The notes beneath the pieces are model-generated. The model ran no database searches. It was given only the letters and a program-made list of their open reading frames with translations, and was not told the origin of the DNA. 64,000 nt of DNA from JAALKW01 sp963974485 (GTDB lineage Bacteria > Pseudomonadota > Gammaproteobacteria > Legionellales > Legionellaceae), in NCBI GenBank assembly GCA_963974485.1, contig CAXBBS010000001.1, forward strand, positions 62,001-126,000. Reading direction: 5' to 3'. Below, in pieces: positions 8,583-18,497 of the stretch (position 1 is its first letter; each line of letters begins with the position of its first letter). The position numbers were made by a program, and so were the translations under genes.

Positions 8583-10733
8583 TTATTGCCGACTCAATTG
8601 CTCCGCAACCTCAAGCGTGACACGCGCCACTTCAAATATTTCGTGAACCGGTATAGGTGTAGCCTCGCCACGCTCCATTGCATTAAGAAAGGCTGCCACA
8701 CATGCCGCTTGTCCTTTGTCTTGTCGCATCAAATTCATCTTAGAAAACCCCGGCCAACCAAAACCTTTCAATCGGCGAAAGTTATCCAATTGAAGCACAC
8801 GTCCTGCAGTAAAAACTTCCACGCGCTCTTTAGGAAAACTGGATGCGCCATTCGCTAAATAATGAATGGTTCCAAACGAACCATCAGCAAAGCCGAGTAT
8901 CATGGCCGCTTTATCTGCAAGCACCTTCACATGCGCACTACCTCCCATTTGACGTGCTTGGACCGAAATAATTTCTGAACCAGCTAAATAACGCATCAAA
9001 TCAATAAAGTGGCATGCTTCACCGATAATACGCCCACCTCCCACTGTCAAATCTTGTGTCCAATGCTCAGCTGGAATCTCCCCTGCATTCATGGTCATCA
9101 TGAACGACTTAGGCTCTTGTATAGGCGCAAGCAACGCTTTCATTTTTTGCACATGAGGTGAAAATCGACGATTATAGCCCACCATAAGATGCTGTTTTTT
9201 GTCACGCATCGATGCCGCATAATAAGCCGCTTCGACCTCGGCTAATTCTTCAAACGTAATGGCCAGTGGTTTTTCAACAAACACGTGTTTGCCTGCATTC
9301 AACGCCTTGGCGACAAGCGGTGCATGCGTGTTATGTCGTGTTGCAATAACAGCTGTGTTAATACACTTATCCGAAAGCATGGCATCAACATCGGTCAAAG
9401 CCTTCGCAAACCCTGCTTTCTTTCCATGAAGCACGCCACTGACGCCACCCGACGTGACAACCGTATGCAGCTGCGCTTTCTTTGCTTTAAATGCAGGAAT
9501 CAAAACACGCGAAGCATAATTTCCAGCTCCAATAAAACCAAGCACAGGTTTTTCAGGATTAACCGCCCGAGAATTAGCTTCATCCACATTTAAATCTACG
9601 GCTTGAACATGTCGTGCTGTAGCATCACTTGTGTAGTGTAAAATAATCCCTAATGCGGCTCGTTCGGCTGTTAACGTCTCATACGCTTTTTCTGCGTCTT
9701 CAAATGCAAATCGATGCGTGATCAGTGGTTTTACATCGAGTTGGCCACTTGCCATCATATCGAGTACAGCTTCAAAATTACGTTGTTCCGTCCAACGAAC
9801 AAAACCGATAGGATAATCAACGCCCTGCTCTTCATACGTTGGCTCATAACGCCCAGGGCCATAAGAACACGAGACTTGAAAACTTAATTCTTTTTCATAA
9901 AAATCAACGCGATTGAGCTCTAAACCAACCACACCAACCAGAACAATGCGTCCGCGTTTTCGACTCATTTGAGCAGCTTGTGTAACCGGATCACTTGATT
10001 TGGTAGACGCTGTAATAATCACCGCATCAACGCCATGACCACGACTAAAAGCGAGCCCAGCACTAACAGGGTCTTCCCCTTGTCCAGGATTGCATGTTAC
10101 AGCGCCAAACTGACGTGCTAAGGCAAGCTTGGTTTCATCAAAATCAATCGCTAATACACGGCAGCCATGCGCTCTGAGTAATTGAACGGCCAAAAGCCCG
10201 ATTAAGCCAACGCCTGTGACAACAACAGCCTCGCCAAGTGTAGGTTCTGCCAATCGAATACCCTGTAATGCAATACTTGCGACCACGGTAAAGGCGGCTG
10301 ATTCATCATCAACATTGTCGGGGATATGTGCACATAAATTTTTTGACACACTGACGACATCTGCATGTGGACCATTTGAAACCACGCGCTCATTGACTTT
10401 AAAACCTGAGATATTTTGAGCTACAGCTGAAACTGTACCTACATTGCAATACCCAAGCGGTAACGGTTGAGCTAATTTAGAGCGCACGGCATCAAGTGTT
10501 GAAAATAAACCATCCGTCTTTACTTTATCAAGCACAGCTTTCACTTTTTCGGGTTGTTGTCGTGCTTTTTGAAGATAAGAAGCTTTCCCGAAATCAACAA
10601 GCATACGCTCGGTTCCGGCTGAGATAAGGGTTGCATGGGTATCGATTAACAATTTCCCTTGAGCAACTTGAGGCGTGGGAGCCTCAATCATTATCGTATT
10701 ACCTTGGGTTAAATCCTGTAAGATTTGCTTCAT
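8583..10733 (-). CDS. Bi-domain oxidoreductase: zinc-type alcohol dehydrogenase fused to Gfo/Idh/MocA
   Basis: A 716-residue fusion. Residues 1-370 form a medium-chain dehydrogenase domain with the nucleotide site VVVTGVGLIGLLAVQLL. Residues ~395-716 form a Gfo/Idh/MocA domain starting VLGFIGAGNYASRVLIPAF with the family motif VEKPLAI. The pair is common in exopolysaccharide and O-antigen loci beside asparagine synthase and heparinase-like genes, as here. The reaction is not firmly known; oxidation or reduction of a sugar intermediate is inferred. The start overlaps the asnB stop (ATGA at 10730-10733), so translation is coupled. Length and domain order match the family. Confidence 0.88.
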   Translation of the reverse strand: MKQILQDLTQGNTIMIEAPTPQVAQGKLLIDTHATLISAGTERMLVDFGKASYLQKARQQPEKVKAVLDKVKTDGLFSTLDAVRSKLAQPLPLGYCNVGTVSAVAQNISGFKVNERVVSNGPHADVVSVSKNLCAHIPDNVDDESAAFTVVASIALQGIRLAEPTLGEAVVVTGVGLIGLLAVQLLRAHGCRVLAIDFDETKLALARQFGAVTCNPGQGEDPVSAGLAFSRGHGVDAVIITASTKSSDPVTQAAQMSRKRGRIVLVGVVGLELNRVDFYEKELSFQVSCSYGPGRYEPTYEEQGVDYPIGFVRWTEQRNFEAVLDMMASGQLDVKPLITHRFAFEDAEKAYETLTAERAALGIILHYTSDATARHVQAVDLNVDEANSRAVNPEKPVLGFIGAGNYASRVLIPAFKAKKAQLHTVVTSGGVSGVLHGKKAGFAKALTDVDAMLSDKCINTAVIATRHNTHAPLVAKALNAGKHVFVEKPLAITFEELAEVEAAYYAASMRDKKQHLMVGYNRRFSPHVQKMKALLAPIQEPKSFMMTMNAGEIPAEHWTQDLTVGGGRIIGEACHFIDLMRYLAGSEIISVQARQMGGSAHVKVLADKAAMILGFADGSFGTIHYLANGASSFPKERVEVFTAGRVLQLDNFRRLKGFGWPGFSKMNLMRQDKGQAACVAAFLNAMERGEATPIPVHEIFEVARVTLEVAEQLSRQ

Positions 10734-12673
10734 GCTATTTCCTGAGATAATTCATTTTCAAATGCGTGAGCGTGCTGTTCATAGCTTGTATCTCCATCAA
10801 TAAAAATACGACACCACAACTCAATACACAACAATGCAAAAATAGGATAACTATAATCTTGCTCACCTCGCCTATCTTCTATAATAAGCATTTGAACAGC
10901 TTCATATTTAAATAAACCTCGTTGGGTTAAGCTTTTCTCACCCAGTAATTCATCCACTAACTCTTTTAAATCATGCTTTAGCCAATCACGTAGTGGCGCA
11001 CCAAAACCTGCTTTAGAGCGATAAATAACAGACTTAGGTAAATAGCGCTCTGCCATTTTTTTTAAAATCCATTTCCCATGACAACCATGCTGCTTAAATT
11101 TGGTATGAATACGTGACGCACATTCAGCCACACGTTTATCTAAAAAGGGAACACGAACTTCAACACCATGAGCCATGCTCATTTTATCCGTGTAATTAAG
11201 GTTATGATCCACAAGAAAATAACGTCGTTCTAAATACAGCATTTTCTCCAGTTCATTTTTTTCAGGCCGATTCTTAAGTTCATCTAATAAACCTGCCATG
11301 GGATTATCGCTGAGCTTGTTTTTTATTTCATCCGTAAAAAGCTCTCGTACTACTTCAGGTTTAATCCAATAAAAATAAGATAATAATCGCGCATCTTTTG
11401 ATTCACCTGCATAAGCAAACATCTTTGCTAATCGTCTAAGCTTAGGATCTCTTTTAGGTAAATGTTCACTTCTTTGTTGAAGACCTCGTCGCATCCGAAC
11501 AGGTAACCAAGACCAGTATTTTTCGAGTTTTATTGCATAATGCCTACGATAGCCCGTGAATACATCATCCCCGCCTGCACCAGAGAAAAGTACTTTAATA
11601 CCTTTCTTGCGAGCCTCTTCACAAATCAACGATACATTGAGCGGCGCTGGATCAGCTTGGGGTTCATCTAAATGATACATCATCCAAGCTAAACGCTTAA
11701 ACATATCGGGTTTGACTTCAACCTCATTTAAATGCACACCTACATGTTTTGCAACCGTTCGAGCATAGGGTAAATCATCAACAAATCCATCGTTATTTTT
11801 ATGCGCGCCTTCGGATTTAATCGTAAAACATTCAAAATCAGAAAGACCTGTTTTTTTTGCCATGGCCACAATCAGACTTGAATCAAGGCCTCCCGATAAA
11901 AACGAACCTACGGGCACATCTGAGACCAACTGTTCGGTCACACTTGTTTTCAATGCCTCTTGAAGAGCATCACAGGCTTGTTTAACACTTGTTTTTTCAG
12001 GTTGATAATGAGGCCATTCACTGTATTGCGTTTTTTCTATAATATTGCGATCTTTGACGCGTAAATAAGTGCCCGGCTCAAGCTTGAAAATATTTGCCAG
12101 GACAGTTTCAGGGCCTGGACTCCAAAGAAATACAAGCGAACGAAAAATCGCGTCATAATTTAACTCACGCGCAATGTTTGGATTGACCAACAATGACTTC
12201 ATTTCACTTGAAAAATAAAACCCATCCTGAGCTTCGGTATAATACAAAGGTTTTACACCAAAAGGATCGCGTACAAGCAAGAGCTCGGATGACCGCGTAT
12301 CCCACAAAGCAAAAGAAAAAATTCCATTCAGCTTTTCAAGGCATGCAATGCCATAGTGCAAATAAAGATTTACAATAACTTCAACATCGCCGTCTGAGAC
12401 GAACGTATAACCAAGAGTAACTAATTCATCACGTAATGCTTTATAATTATATATTTCACCATTAAATACAATGCAAGATTTTCGCTTTATATCCCATAAA
12501 GGCTGATTGCTATGTGGTGATAAATCAATAATACTCAGTCGGGCATGCGCTAAATGAATATTACCGAAGGAAAGGACAGAGAGATTATCCGGCCCTCGAT
12601 GTGACATTTTGTTTGCCATCGCTTGTAACTGCTGGGGAGGACACGATCCAACTACACCTGCAATACCACACAT
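10730..12673 (-). CDS. asnB: Asparagine synthase (glutamine-hydrolysing) family protein
   Basis: A 647-residue class II glutamine amidotransferase. Cys2 of MCGIAGVVG is the glutaminase nucleophile. The ammonia-using synthetase domain has the PP-loop SFLSGGLDSSLIVAMAKK (about residues 250-267) and later SGAGGDDVFTGYRR. Copies in sugar loci are thought to amidate uronic acids or related carboxyl groups rather than aspartate, and a ManNAcA-type acid is predicted here from wecB/wecC. That substrate is an inference. The stop is coupled to the oxidoreductase start, and a GT4 gene lies 20 bases upstream. Confidence 0.9.
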   Translation of the reverse strand: MCGIAGVVGSCPPQQLQAMANKMSHRGPDNLSVLSFGNIHLAHARLSIIDLSPHSNQPLWDIKRKSCIVFNGEIYNYKALRDELVTLGYTFVSDGDVEVIVNLYLHYGIACLEKLNGIFSFALWDTRSSELLLVRDPFGVKPLYYTEAQDGFYFSSEMKSLLVNPNIARELNYDAIFRSLVFLWSPGPETVLANIFKLEPGTYLRVKDRNIIEKTQYSEWPHYQPEKTSVKQACDALQEALKTSVTEQLVSDVPVGSFLSGGLDSSLIVAMAKKTGLSDFECFTIKSEGAHKNNDGFVDDLPYARTVAKHVGVHLNEVEVKPDMFKRLAWMMYHLDEPQADPAPLNVSLICEEARKKGIKVLFSGAGGDDVFTGYRRHYAIKLEKYWSWLPVRMRRGLQQRSEHLPKRDPKLRRLAKMFAYAGESKDARLLSYFYWIKPEVVRELFTDEIKNKLSDNPMAGLLDELKNRPEKNELEKMLYLERRYFLVDHNLNYTDKMSMAHGVEVRVPFLDKRVAECASRIHTKFKQHGCHGKWILKKMAERYLPKSVIYRSKAGFGAPLRDWLKHDLKELVDELLGEKSLTQRGLFKYEAVQMLIIEDRRGEQDYSYPIFALLCIELWCRIFIDGDTSYEQHAHAFENELSQEIA

Positions 12674-12693
12674 ACGTCATGCTCCCTAAATCT

Positions 12694-13821
12694 TTATTTT
12701 TCTAATAGCAACTCATCTTTTTCTGATATGAATTGTTCAAATAAAATTTTACAGTTTTCATCTCTATTATGCTGTTTAGCAAATATATTGATTGATTCAC
12801 GAGAATGATGAGAAACCAAACCTGGCGTCGTTAAATAACACGCCATCGCCTCCGCAATTGATTCCGCTTTCCCGTTTTTTAATAAATAACCATTTTTGTC
12901 ATTGATTAATGAATCAGCTATAGCGCCGACATTAGTACAAATAGCCGGCAAACCAAGAGCTATCGCTTCTAATAGAGCGATAGGAAATCCCTCAGCTTCG
13001 GAAGGAAGAACAAAGACATGTGACTGATTTAAATAAGTTTTAACCTCGTCGGGAGACACCCATCCAGTCAAGTGAACATATTCGCTTAAATTATGTTGTT
13101 CAATTTTTTCATGTAATTCAGTTTCTAATGTCCCACTCCCAACGAAAGTAAATTCAAATTTATAATGCTTTGCAAGTATGGTTATAGCATCAAATAATTC
13201 ATGAACACCTTTCTCCTTAACTAACCAACCAACAAAACAAAAACGAATACGCTCATCAGGTTTATGTTCAATCGCACAACTTGATGCTATAAAACTTTTA
13301 GACAGCCAATTTCTAACTGTGACTAATTTCGTTGGATCAACAAGTAAACCCTTATAAAAAGAACGCCAACTATCCCCCTGAATTCCTATTTTATAAGGGC
13401 ACTTTAATAAAATAACTGCTAGCATTCGTGCAAACCGACTTCGCTCCATATCTGCAACAAAAAATCCAGAAAGCATAAAAAACATTGATTTAACGCGATA
13501 AAATCGACACAGAGCAGCCATTAATATTCGTTCGTAAAAACTTGCACCGTCCGCACTGAAAATAATCACGCCTTTGATGTTTTTTTTCCTATGAAGTAAC
13601 TGGAGTAACTGATAAACACGCCGTATCCCTCGCTTAAGACGAGCACTAAATGGAGGAATGGGAAAACTTGTTTGTAACGTATCGATAATCGTTACACGGT
13701 AGCCTTGTGACGCCATATAATCACATAACCCTATCGACATACTTAATTGCCCACCAGGATTAAGTGTGTTGGTATCGGATGGTTTTGCTCCAACCAAAAT
13801 AAATTCGTCATTTTCCATCAT
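12694..13821 (-). CDS. Glycosyltransferase family 4
   Basis: A 375-residue GT-B retaining glycosyltransferase. The donor-binding half contains CFVGWLVKEKGVHELFDA, VHLTGWVSPDEV and the EX7E motif SEAEGFPIALLEAIALGLPA. Family length is normal. It is expected on the cytoplasmic face adding a sugar to the lipid-linked repeat unit. It lies between asnB and an SDR epimerase with short gaps on both sides. The N-terminal extension preceding GAKPSDTNTLNPGGQ is short and no better start is visible. Confidence 0.87.
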   Translation of the reverse strand: MMENDEFILVGAKPSDTNTLNPGGQLSMSIGLCDYMASQGYRVTIIDTLQTSFPIPPFSARLKRGIRRVYQLLQLLHRKKNIKGVIIFSADGASFYERILMAALCRFYRVKSMFFMLSGFFVADMERSRFARMLAVILLKCPYKIGIQGDSWRSFYKGLLVDPTKLVTVRNWLSKSFIASSCAIEHKPDERIRFCFVGWLVKEKGVHELFDAITILAKHYKFEFTFVGSGTLETELHEKIEQHNLSEYVHLTGWVSPDEVKTYLNQSHVFVLPSEAEGFPIALLEAIALGLPAICTNVGAIADSLINDKNGYLLKNGKAESIAEAMACYLTTPGLVSHHSRESINIFAKQHNRDENCKILFEQFISEKDELLLEK

Positions 13822-13843
13822 TTAAAATCAATCCATTGCAATG

Positions 13844-14797
13844 CTATAAAAGAACTTCATCCGAATACGTTTCGGAACAAGGTAATCTCAATGCTTTTTT
13901 TATACTATCTTGCATCGTAACCACAGGTCGCCAATGTGTATCTCGCTTAATTTTTTCATTACAACCATAGATATCCATGACATAAGCGTTTTGTACTCTA
14001 CTTTCATCAATAACCATCTCTACTGTTAAACCAGACACCGAAAGAGCCAAATTCAAAATATTTTTTAATGAAATTGAATGTCCAGAACAAACGTTATAAA
14101 TGTTACCCGGCTTACCCGACTTAGCAATAGAAATGAGTGCTGCGCATGCATCGCTAACATCCAGAAAATCCCGTTTAATTTGAAAATTTCCAGCGAATAC
14201 ATATGGCTCTTGCATATGCTGAGCAATTCGCTGTAATTGGGTAAATAAATCCCCGGTGGATAATTTCGGCGCCGTGTCGTAAGCAATAACATTAAAAATT
14301 CTAGCAATTGAGACCGGAGTAGTTGCTGTATTATAATACCGTCCTATATCTGTCTGCCATAACTTGGTTAGACCATAAGGAGATTTTGGAATAGATAAAT
14401 AAGACTCTTCAATTGGCAAGTTCTCTAAAGAAACAGCACCATATTCAGCAGCAGAACCTGTAATCGTAACCTGTGTTTTAATATTCGATTTTTTTATTGC
14501 TTCTAATAAATTAACGGTTGCCGTAACATTATTGTTGTATAGCGATTCCCAATCATATGAAAAAACAAGACCCGCCAAATGAAAAACATAATCTGGTTTA
14601 ATGCCACAGATTAAATCATAGACTTCAACTTCATTGAGTAAATCTATCTTATAGAAAGTATCCTCTGAATGAGTTTCGCATGAATTACGACCTACACCTG
14701 TGATTGTACATAATGGAAACCTTTTTTTTAGTAATTGACGTAAATGACGCCCTAAAAAACCAGAAATTCCCGTAATTAATATATGCTTCCCATTCAT
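13844..14797 (-). CDS. NAD-dependent epimerase/dehydratase (extended SDR, GDP-mannose dehydratase/RMD-like)
   Basis: A 317-residue extended short-chain dehydrogenase. The coenzyme site ILITGISGFLGRHL is near the N-terminus. The catalytic triad is represented by TGSAAEYG and SPYGLTKLW (Tyr-x-x-x-Lys). It resembles the group containing GDP-4-dehydro-rhamnose reductases and GDP-mannose 4,6-dehydratases, but its substrate cannot be fixed. It may complete synthesis of a nucleotide sugar used by the flanking glycosyltransferases. Confidence 0.83.
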   Translation of the reverse strand: MNGKHILITGISGFLGRHLRQLLKKRFPLCTITGVGRNSCETHSEDTFYKIDLLNEVEVYDLICGIKPDYVFHLAGLVFSYDWESLYNNNVTATVNLLEAIKKSNIKTQVTITGSAAEYGAVSLENLPIEESYLSIPKSPYGLTKLWQTDIGRYYNTATTPVSIARIFNVIAYDTAPKLSTGDLFTQLQRIAQHMQEPYVFAGNFQIKRDFLDVSDACAALISIAKSGKPGNIYNVCSGHSISLKNILNLALSVSGLTVEMVIDESRVQNAYVMDIYGCNEKIKRDTHWRPVVTMQDSIKKALRLPCSETYSDEVLL

Positions 14798-14882
14798 ATG
14801 CTAACCATCATCCTTTAAATTAGGTACGCTAAATCATCCTGAACTAAAAAAAACACCCCATCTTATTATATGGCCACTATTT

Positions 14883-16148
14883 TTAATATCTTAGTCTTTC
14901 AACTTTATTTTTTACGCCATAGATTTGTTGGTTATCTTTATGTGAAAAATAAATTAAGATTAACGCTGCAATATAATAAAATATCCATGCATCCCAAAGA
15001 ATTGAATTTGTTGTCGCTAAACAAAGAAATCCAACGAAAACAGGAAGAAAAAGCCTGGTCGCTTGTAAAAAGAATTTAGCCCCATAAAACAAAACCACAA
15101 TAGGCAGTAGACCTGTTATACCAAAATTAAGCAGTAATGTTCCAAATGAGTTATCTGAAAATGTAACGCCATTACTCAAGGTTGTTTGCTGAATATAAGC
15201 CGGCACACCAAGTAAACAATACCATCCCTCACTTAACATAAGAAAAACGAGCTTTAACTTCTCATCTCGCCCTCCTGACGACTCAACCCGGAATCGATGT
15301 GCAAAGCCAAACAATTTTTCATCCAACTGAAAATACAAAAACAAAAGAATACCAAGACAAAAAATGAAGCCCCTAACTGTAATTCCTTTTTTTCCACTGA
15401 AAAAAACCCAAGTACTAATCACTAGTATCGCAGCTATACTAGGGCCTCTAGAGCCACTAAGTAAAATGCCATAAAACAAAATAAACATTAATATCAATTT
15501 ATATAAAACGCTATCTAATTTCCATGGAAGATTTTTAACATAAGTCAGAACAATTAAAGCATTTAATAAAATATATGCAAATGCAGAGGAAGACATCACA
15601 GTGCCCGACTCTCGCCCCGCTCCTATTGATTCATCACGAACCAAAAACTGAGAAACCTCATCAATGACATCGATAATAATGTTTCCAAAAAAGTGATGAT
15701 GAACAATACCTAAAAAACACTGTCCGATTATTGCAATAAAAAACAGTTTTAAAAATATACGTCTATAATAAACATTTTCTAATAGATGAAACAGAAGAAC
15801 CATCGCCATAAAAAAAAATAAAAAATAACGCCTTTTTACTAATTCATCTACACCATAATCATAAAAAAGTATCGCCAATATTGTTAAGATCAGATATGAA
15901 AAAAACATCACAAAAAAACAAGTCACTAACATCGATGGCATTTTTTTTATAAGGCATAAAAAACTAAAGGTAATAAACAAAACAGGCAGGGCAATAAATA
16001 GATTGACCCCCAAAAAAATTATTTTTCCCAATACTAAATGGGCAATACCAAGCAATGGATAAAGCAACACAATGATACTTAATCCAAACCTCATGAGCAG
16101 CTCAATACTAATTTTTTTTTGATAATACACGTGCTGAATCGTATTCAT
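14883..16148 (-). CDS. O-antigen polymerase/ligase-like membrane protein (Wzy/WaaL type)
   Basis: A 421-residue, strongly hydrophobic protein with about ten to twelve predicted membrane helices and a larger periplasmic loop after the middle. The loop region carries GILLSGSRGPSIAAI followed by a charged stretch with RFRVESSGGRDEKL, the pattern seen in Wzy and WaaL proteins. It is the only candidate polymerase in the window and sits among glycosyltransferases, so Wzy is the favoured role: joining repeat units on undecaprenyl diphosphate in the periplasm. Base composition is more AT-rich than the flanking core genes, as is common for polymerases. Confidence 0.82.
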   Translation of the reverse strand: MNTIQHVYYQKKISIELLMRFGLSIIVLLYPLLGIAHLVLGKIIFLGVNLFIALPVLFITFSFLCLIKKMPSMLVTCFFVMFFSYLILTILAILFYDYGVDELVKRRYFLFFFMAMVLLFHLLENVYYRRIFLKLFFIAIIGQCFLGIVHHHFFGNIIIDVIDEVSQFLVRDESIGAGRESGTVMSSSAFAYILLNALIVLTYVKNLPWKLDSVLYKLILMFILFYGILLSGSRGPSIAAILVISTWVFFSGKKGITVRGFIFCLGILLFLYFQLDEKLFGFAHRFRVESSGGRDEKLKLVFLMLSEGWYCLLGVPAYIQQTTLSNGVTFSDNSFGTLLLNFGITGLLPIVVLFYGAKFFLQATRLFLPVFVGFLCLATTNSILWDAWIFYYIAALILIYFSHKDNQQIYGVKNKVERLRY

Positions 16149-16174
16149 CTTCTTTTATAATCCATTATAAATAA

Positions 16175-17062
16175 CTAAGACCGCCAGCAACATATTGCTA
16201 TCATAACTAATATTTTAAACTGAATTAAAGGCCGTTTTGGAGCAATGATTGCTACGTGTCGAAGTTTCTGTTGTGCTTCCGCTAACTCACCACACAAATA
16301 TAGAGCACGTGCATAAGCATATTCCCACCAAACTGGCATTTTCAATAAGCAAGTATTTATATACGGAACTATATGCAACACTTCTATTTTTTTTAAATTA
16401 ATTAAAGCTCGAGGTGCGCTTGTCATGCTATCACCACCCGTCCAATAGTAACCTAAGACACTGGGTATCTGTACAAATTTATCGGTCAATTTAGAAACAC
16501 GCAACCAACATTCATAATCCTCAGCGGCGACAAGCTCTGGATCTTCCGAAATCTGACCTGCTCGATTGAGCAACTCACGTCGTAAAACAACGCTTGAATT
16601 GGCCAATGCATTTCCGTTACATATAAGATCATGATAGACCGGTACAATAACCGTACGTGAACCGACTTGTCGCTTTCGTAGTGCAGTTTGATTCATCTTA
16701 TGCATACACCACAAGCCGTGATAAACAACATCGGCCCCACGCTCTAAATATTCTAACGATACCTCTAGTTTACTTGGCTTCCACCAATCATCTGAATCAA
16801 GAAAAGCAATGTATTCACCCTTCGCTTCTTGAATAGCTTTATTTCTTGATGCTGCAATAATGCCATGATTATTAATTTTGAACAGCTTAATTCTCTTGTC
16901 ATCAAATTCTTGGATTATCTCATCCGTATTGTCTGTTGAATTATTGTCAACAATAAGACATTCCCAATTTTGATAGGTCTGTTCTATAACCGATTCAAGC
17001 GCGCGTTTAAGTTCAAGCGCACGGTTATAGGTTGGTATAATAATAGAAACGAGTGACTTCAT
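16175..17062 (-). CDS. Glycosyltransferase family 2
   Basis: A 295-residue GT-A inverting glycosyltransferase. It begins with SIIIPTYNRALELKRALESV, followed by CLIVDNNSTDNT and the DxD-type motif IAFLDSDDWW at about residues 89-98. The C-terminal part ends in a short hydrophobic segment that may touch the membrane. The start overlaps the preceding SDR stop by 4 bases. It follows the SDR gene and precedes the polymerase, so it probably adds one sugar of the repeat unit. Confidence 0.88.
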   Translation of the reverse strand: MKSLVSIIIPTYNRALELKRALESVIEQTYQNWECLIVDNNSTDNTDEIIQEFDDKRIKLFKINNHGIIAASRNKAIQEAKGEYIAFLDSDDWWKPSKLEVSLEYLERGADVVYHGLWCMHKMNQTALRKRQVGSRTVIVPVYHDLICNGNALANSSVVLRRELLNRAGQISEDPELVAAEDYECWLRVSKLTDKFVQIPSVLGYYWTGGDSMTSAPRALINLKKIEVLHIVPYINTCLLKMPVWWEYAYARALYLCGELAEAQQKLRHVAIIAPKRPLIQFKILVMIAICCWRS

Positions 17063-18024
17063 TGATGATAATCCACTTCTAATGTAACAAATTTTTCATG
17101 ACAAAAAGTTAATAGTCGATCAATCTCTTGGCTCGGCTTAACGTCCACGTTAAAACCGATTTGCTCCATTGCATCCAATCTATATTCAAACTCGATGCTC
17201 TGCTCACGATCACATGGTAAAACACGCGAAAGCTTTGGTCTAAAGCCAAGCGTTGTTTCACAACGCTCTTGAAGTAAACAAGCCATCTCCCATACAGTTG
17301 GTGCCCATTGGCCTCCAATGTTAAATAATGATGTGTTCATCTGCTGCTTTGGTAACACAATCAAATGCTCGATTGCTCGACACACGTCGGTTAAAGCAAC
17401 AAAATCTCGACGTTGCATACCTGAAGAGTGTAAGATCATTTGGCCGCTTGTCACCGCTTGGTGGCACAGATCATTCACTAACAAATTCCAACACTTCGCT
17501 TTGCTCTCAGCTGGAGCTCCATAGGCATTGGAAAGACGAAAAACAATACCATTAATTTTTTTTTCTTGAGAAGCCCTTAAGACTACATCTTCCCCCGCAC
17601 GATGACTTGTGGCATAGGGATGTAGATTTGTTGGATTGGTGCTTTCTGTACATGTGCCAATTAAAGGACTGTGGTAAACATGAGCTGTGGAGGCATAAAT
17701 AAACCGGGGCACATTTGTCTGGATTGCTGCTTGTAATAATCTTGACGTACAAACACCATTAAATGCCAATGCTCCAACAGGATCATATGCGCAATCTTCT
17801 GCATTCATTCCTGCTGCGTGTACAACAACATCCATGTGATGACAAATTCGCTCCAATGCCCCCGAACTATCCCACAATGTCTGAACCATATGTGCTTGAG
17901 GGAGCCAATCAGGTGATGGCTTTTTCTGTCGACTTCCTAAAAAAATAGTATGTCCGTGTGTAAACAAAAATTGTGCCAAACGACCACCGAGATACCCTGT
18001 CCCTCCTGTAATCAAAATATTCAA
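17059..18024 (-). CDS. NAD-dependent epimerase/dehydratase (extended SDR) with TTG start
   Basis: A 321-residue extended SDR starting at a TTG (18022-18024) preceded by AGGA at good spacing; no better start is visible. The coenzyme motif is ILITGGTGYLGGRLAQFL. The usual Tyr-x-x-x-Lys appears as HPYATSHRAGED, so the catalytic lysine position holds histidine, an oddity possibly shared by its own subfamily. It follows the 3,5-epimerase-like gene and rfbFG. A 4-keto-reductase finishing a CDP-6-deoxyhexose is therefore the natural hypothesis, but a plain epimerase remains possible. Confidence 0.8.
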   Translation of the reverse strand: MNILITGGTGYLGGRLAQFLFTHGHTIFLGSRQKKPSPDWLPQAHMVQTLWDSSGALERICHHMDVVVHAAGMNAEDCAYDPVGALAFNGVCTSRLLQAAIQTNVPRFIYASTAHVYHSPLIGTCTESTNPTNLHPYATSHRAGEDVVLRASQEKKINGIVFRLSNAYGAPAESKAKCWNLLVNDLCHQAVTSGQMILHSSGMQRRDFVALTDVCRAIEHLIVLPKQQMNTSLFNIGGQWAPTVWEMACLLQERCETTLGFRPKLSRVLPCDREQSIEFEYRLDAMEQIGFNVDVKPSQEIDRLLTFCHEKFVTLEVDYHQ

Positions 18025-18047
18025 GACTACATCCTTTTTTTACACGC

Positions 18048-18497
18048 TCAACGGTGTTTAATATCCCAATTATACGGAATGCTCGCATCCGATACCGCAC
18101 GACGCTCAATCTCATTCGGATCATGAGGAATACTCGCGCAATTAGCTACAATCGATGCTTTATCACCAATCCCTTTAAATCCATTCCATATTAAAGGAGG
18201 GACAGTAACCAAACAATAGTTTTCTGGTGATAAAAAAATCTCTTGTACTTCGCCTCTAGTTTTACTCTCCGGCCGATCATCAAACAATACAAATTTAATC
18301 TCACCATAGATAACAGCATAATTAAGTGTCATCCTCTTATGAAGATGCCAAGCTTTAATGGCTCCTGCATGCGTGCACGAAAAATAAATTTCTCCAAATT
18401 TAGAAAAAATCGGCGAATCTTCACGCAACATATGCATGACCTTCCCTCGCTCATCAAAAATTTGTTTAAGCGGTGTAACTGTTACACCGTCGATCAT
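18048..18497 (-). CDS. dTDP-4-dehydrorhamnose 3,5-epimerase-like cupin
   Basis: A 149-residue RmlC-like cupin, shorter than typical RmlC (about 180). The core shows AGAIKAWHLHKRMTLNYAVI, with the His of the RmlC-type active site, then GEIKFVLFD and VPPLIWNGFKGIG. It starts by ATGA overlap with the end of the CDP-glucose 4,6-dehydratase gene. It therefore probably acts on CDP-4-keto-6-deoxyglucose, epimerising C3 and/or C5. The nucleotide specificity is inferred from neighbours only. Confidence 0.82.
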   Translation of the reverse strand: MIDGVTVTPLKQIFDERGKVMHMLREDSPIFSKFGEIYFSCTHAGAIKAWHLHKRMTLNYAVIYGEIKFVLFDDRPESKTRGEVQEIFLSPENYCLVTVPPLIWNGFKGIGDKASIVANCASIPHDPNEIERRAVSDASIPYNWDIKHR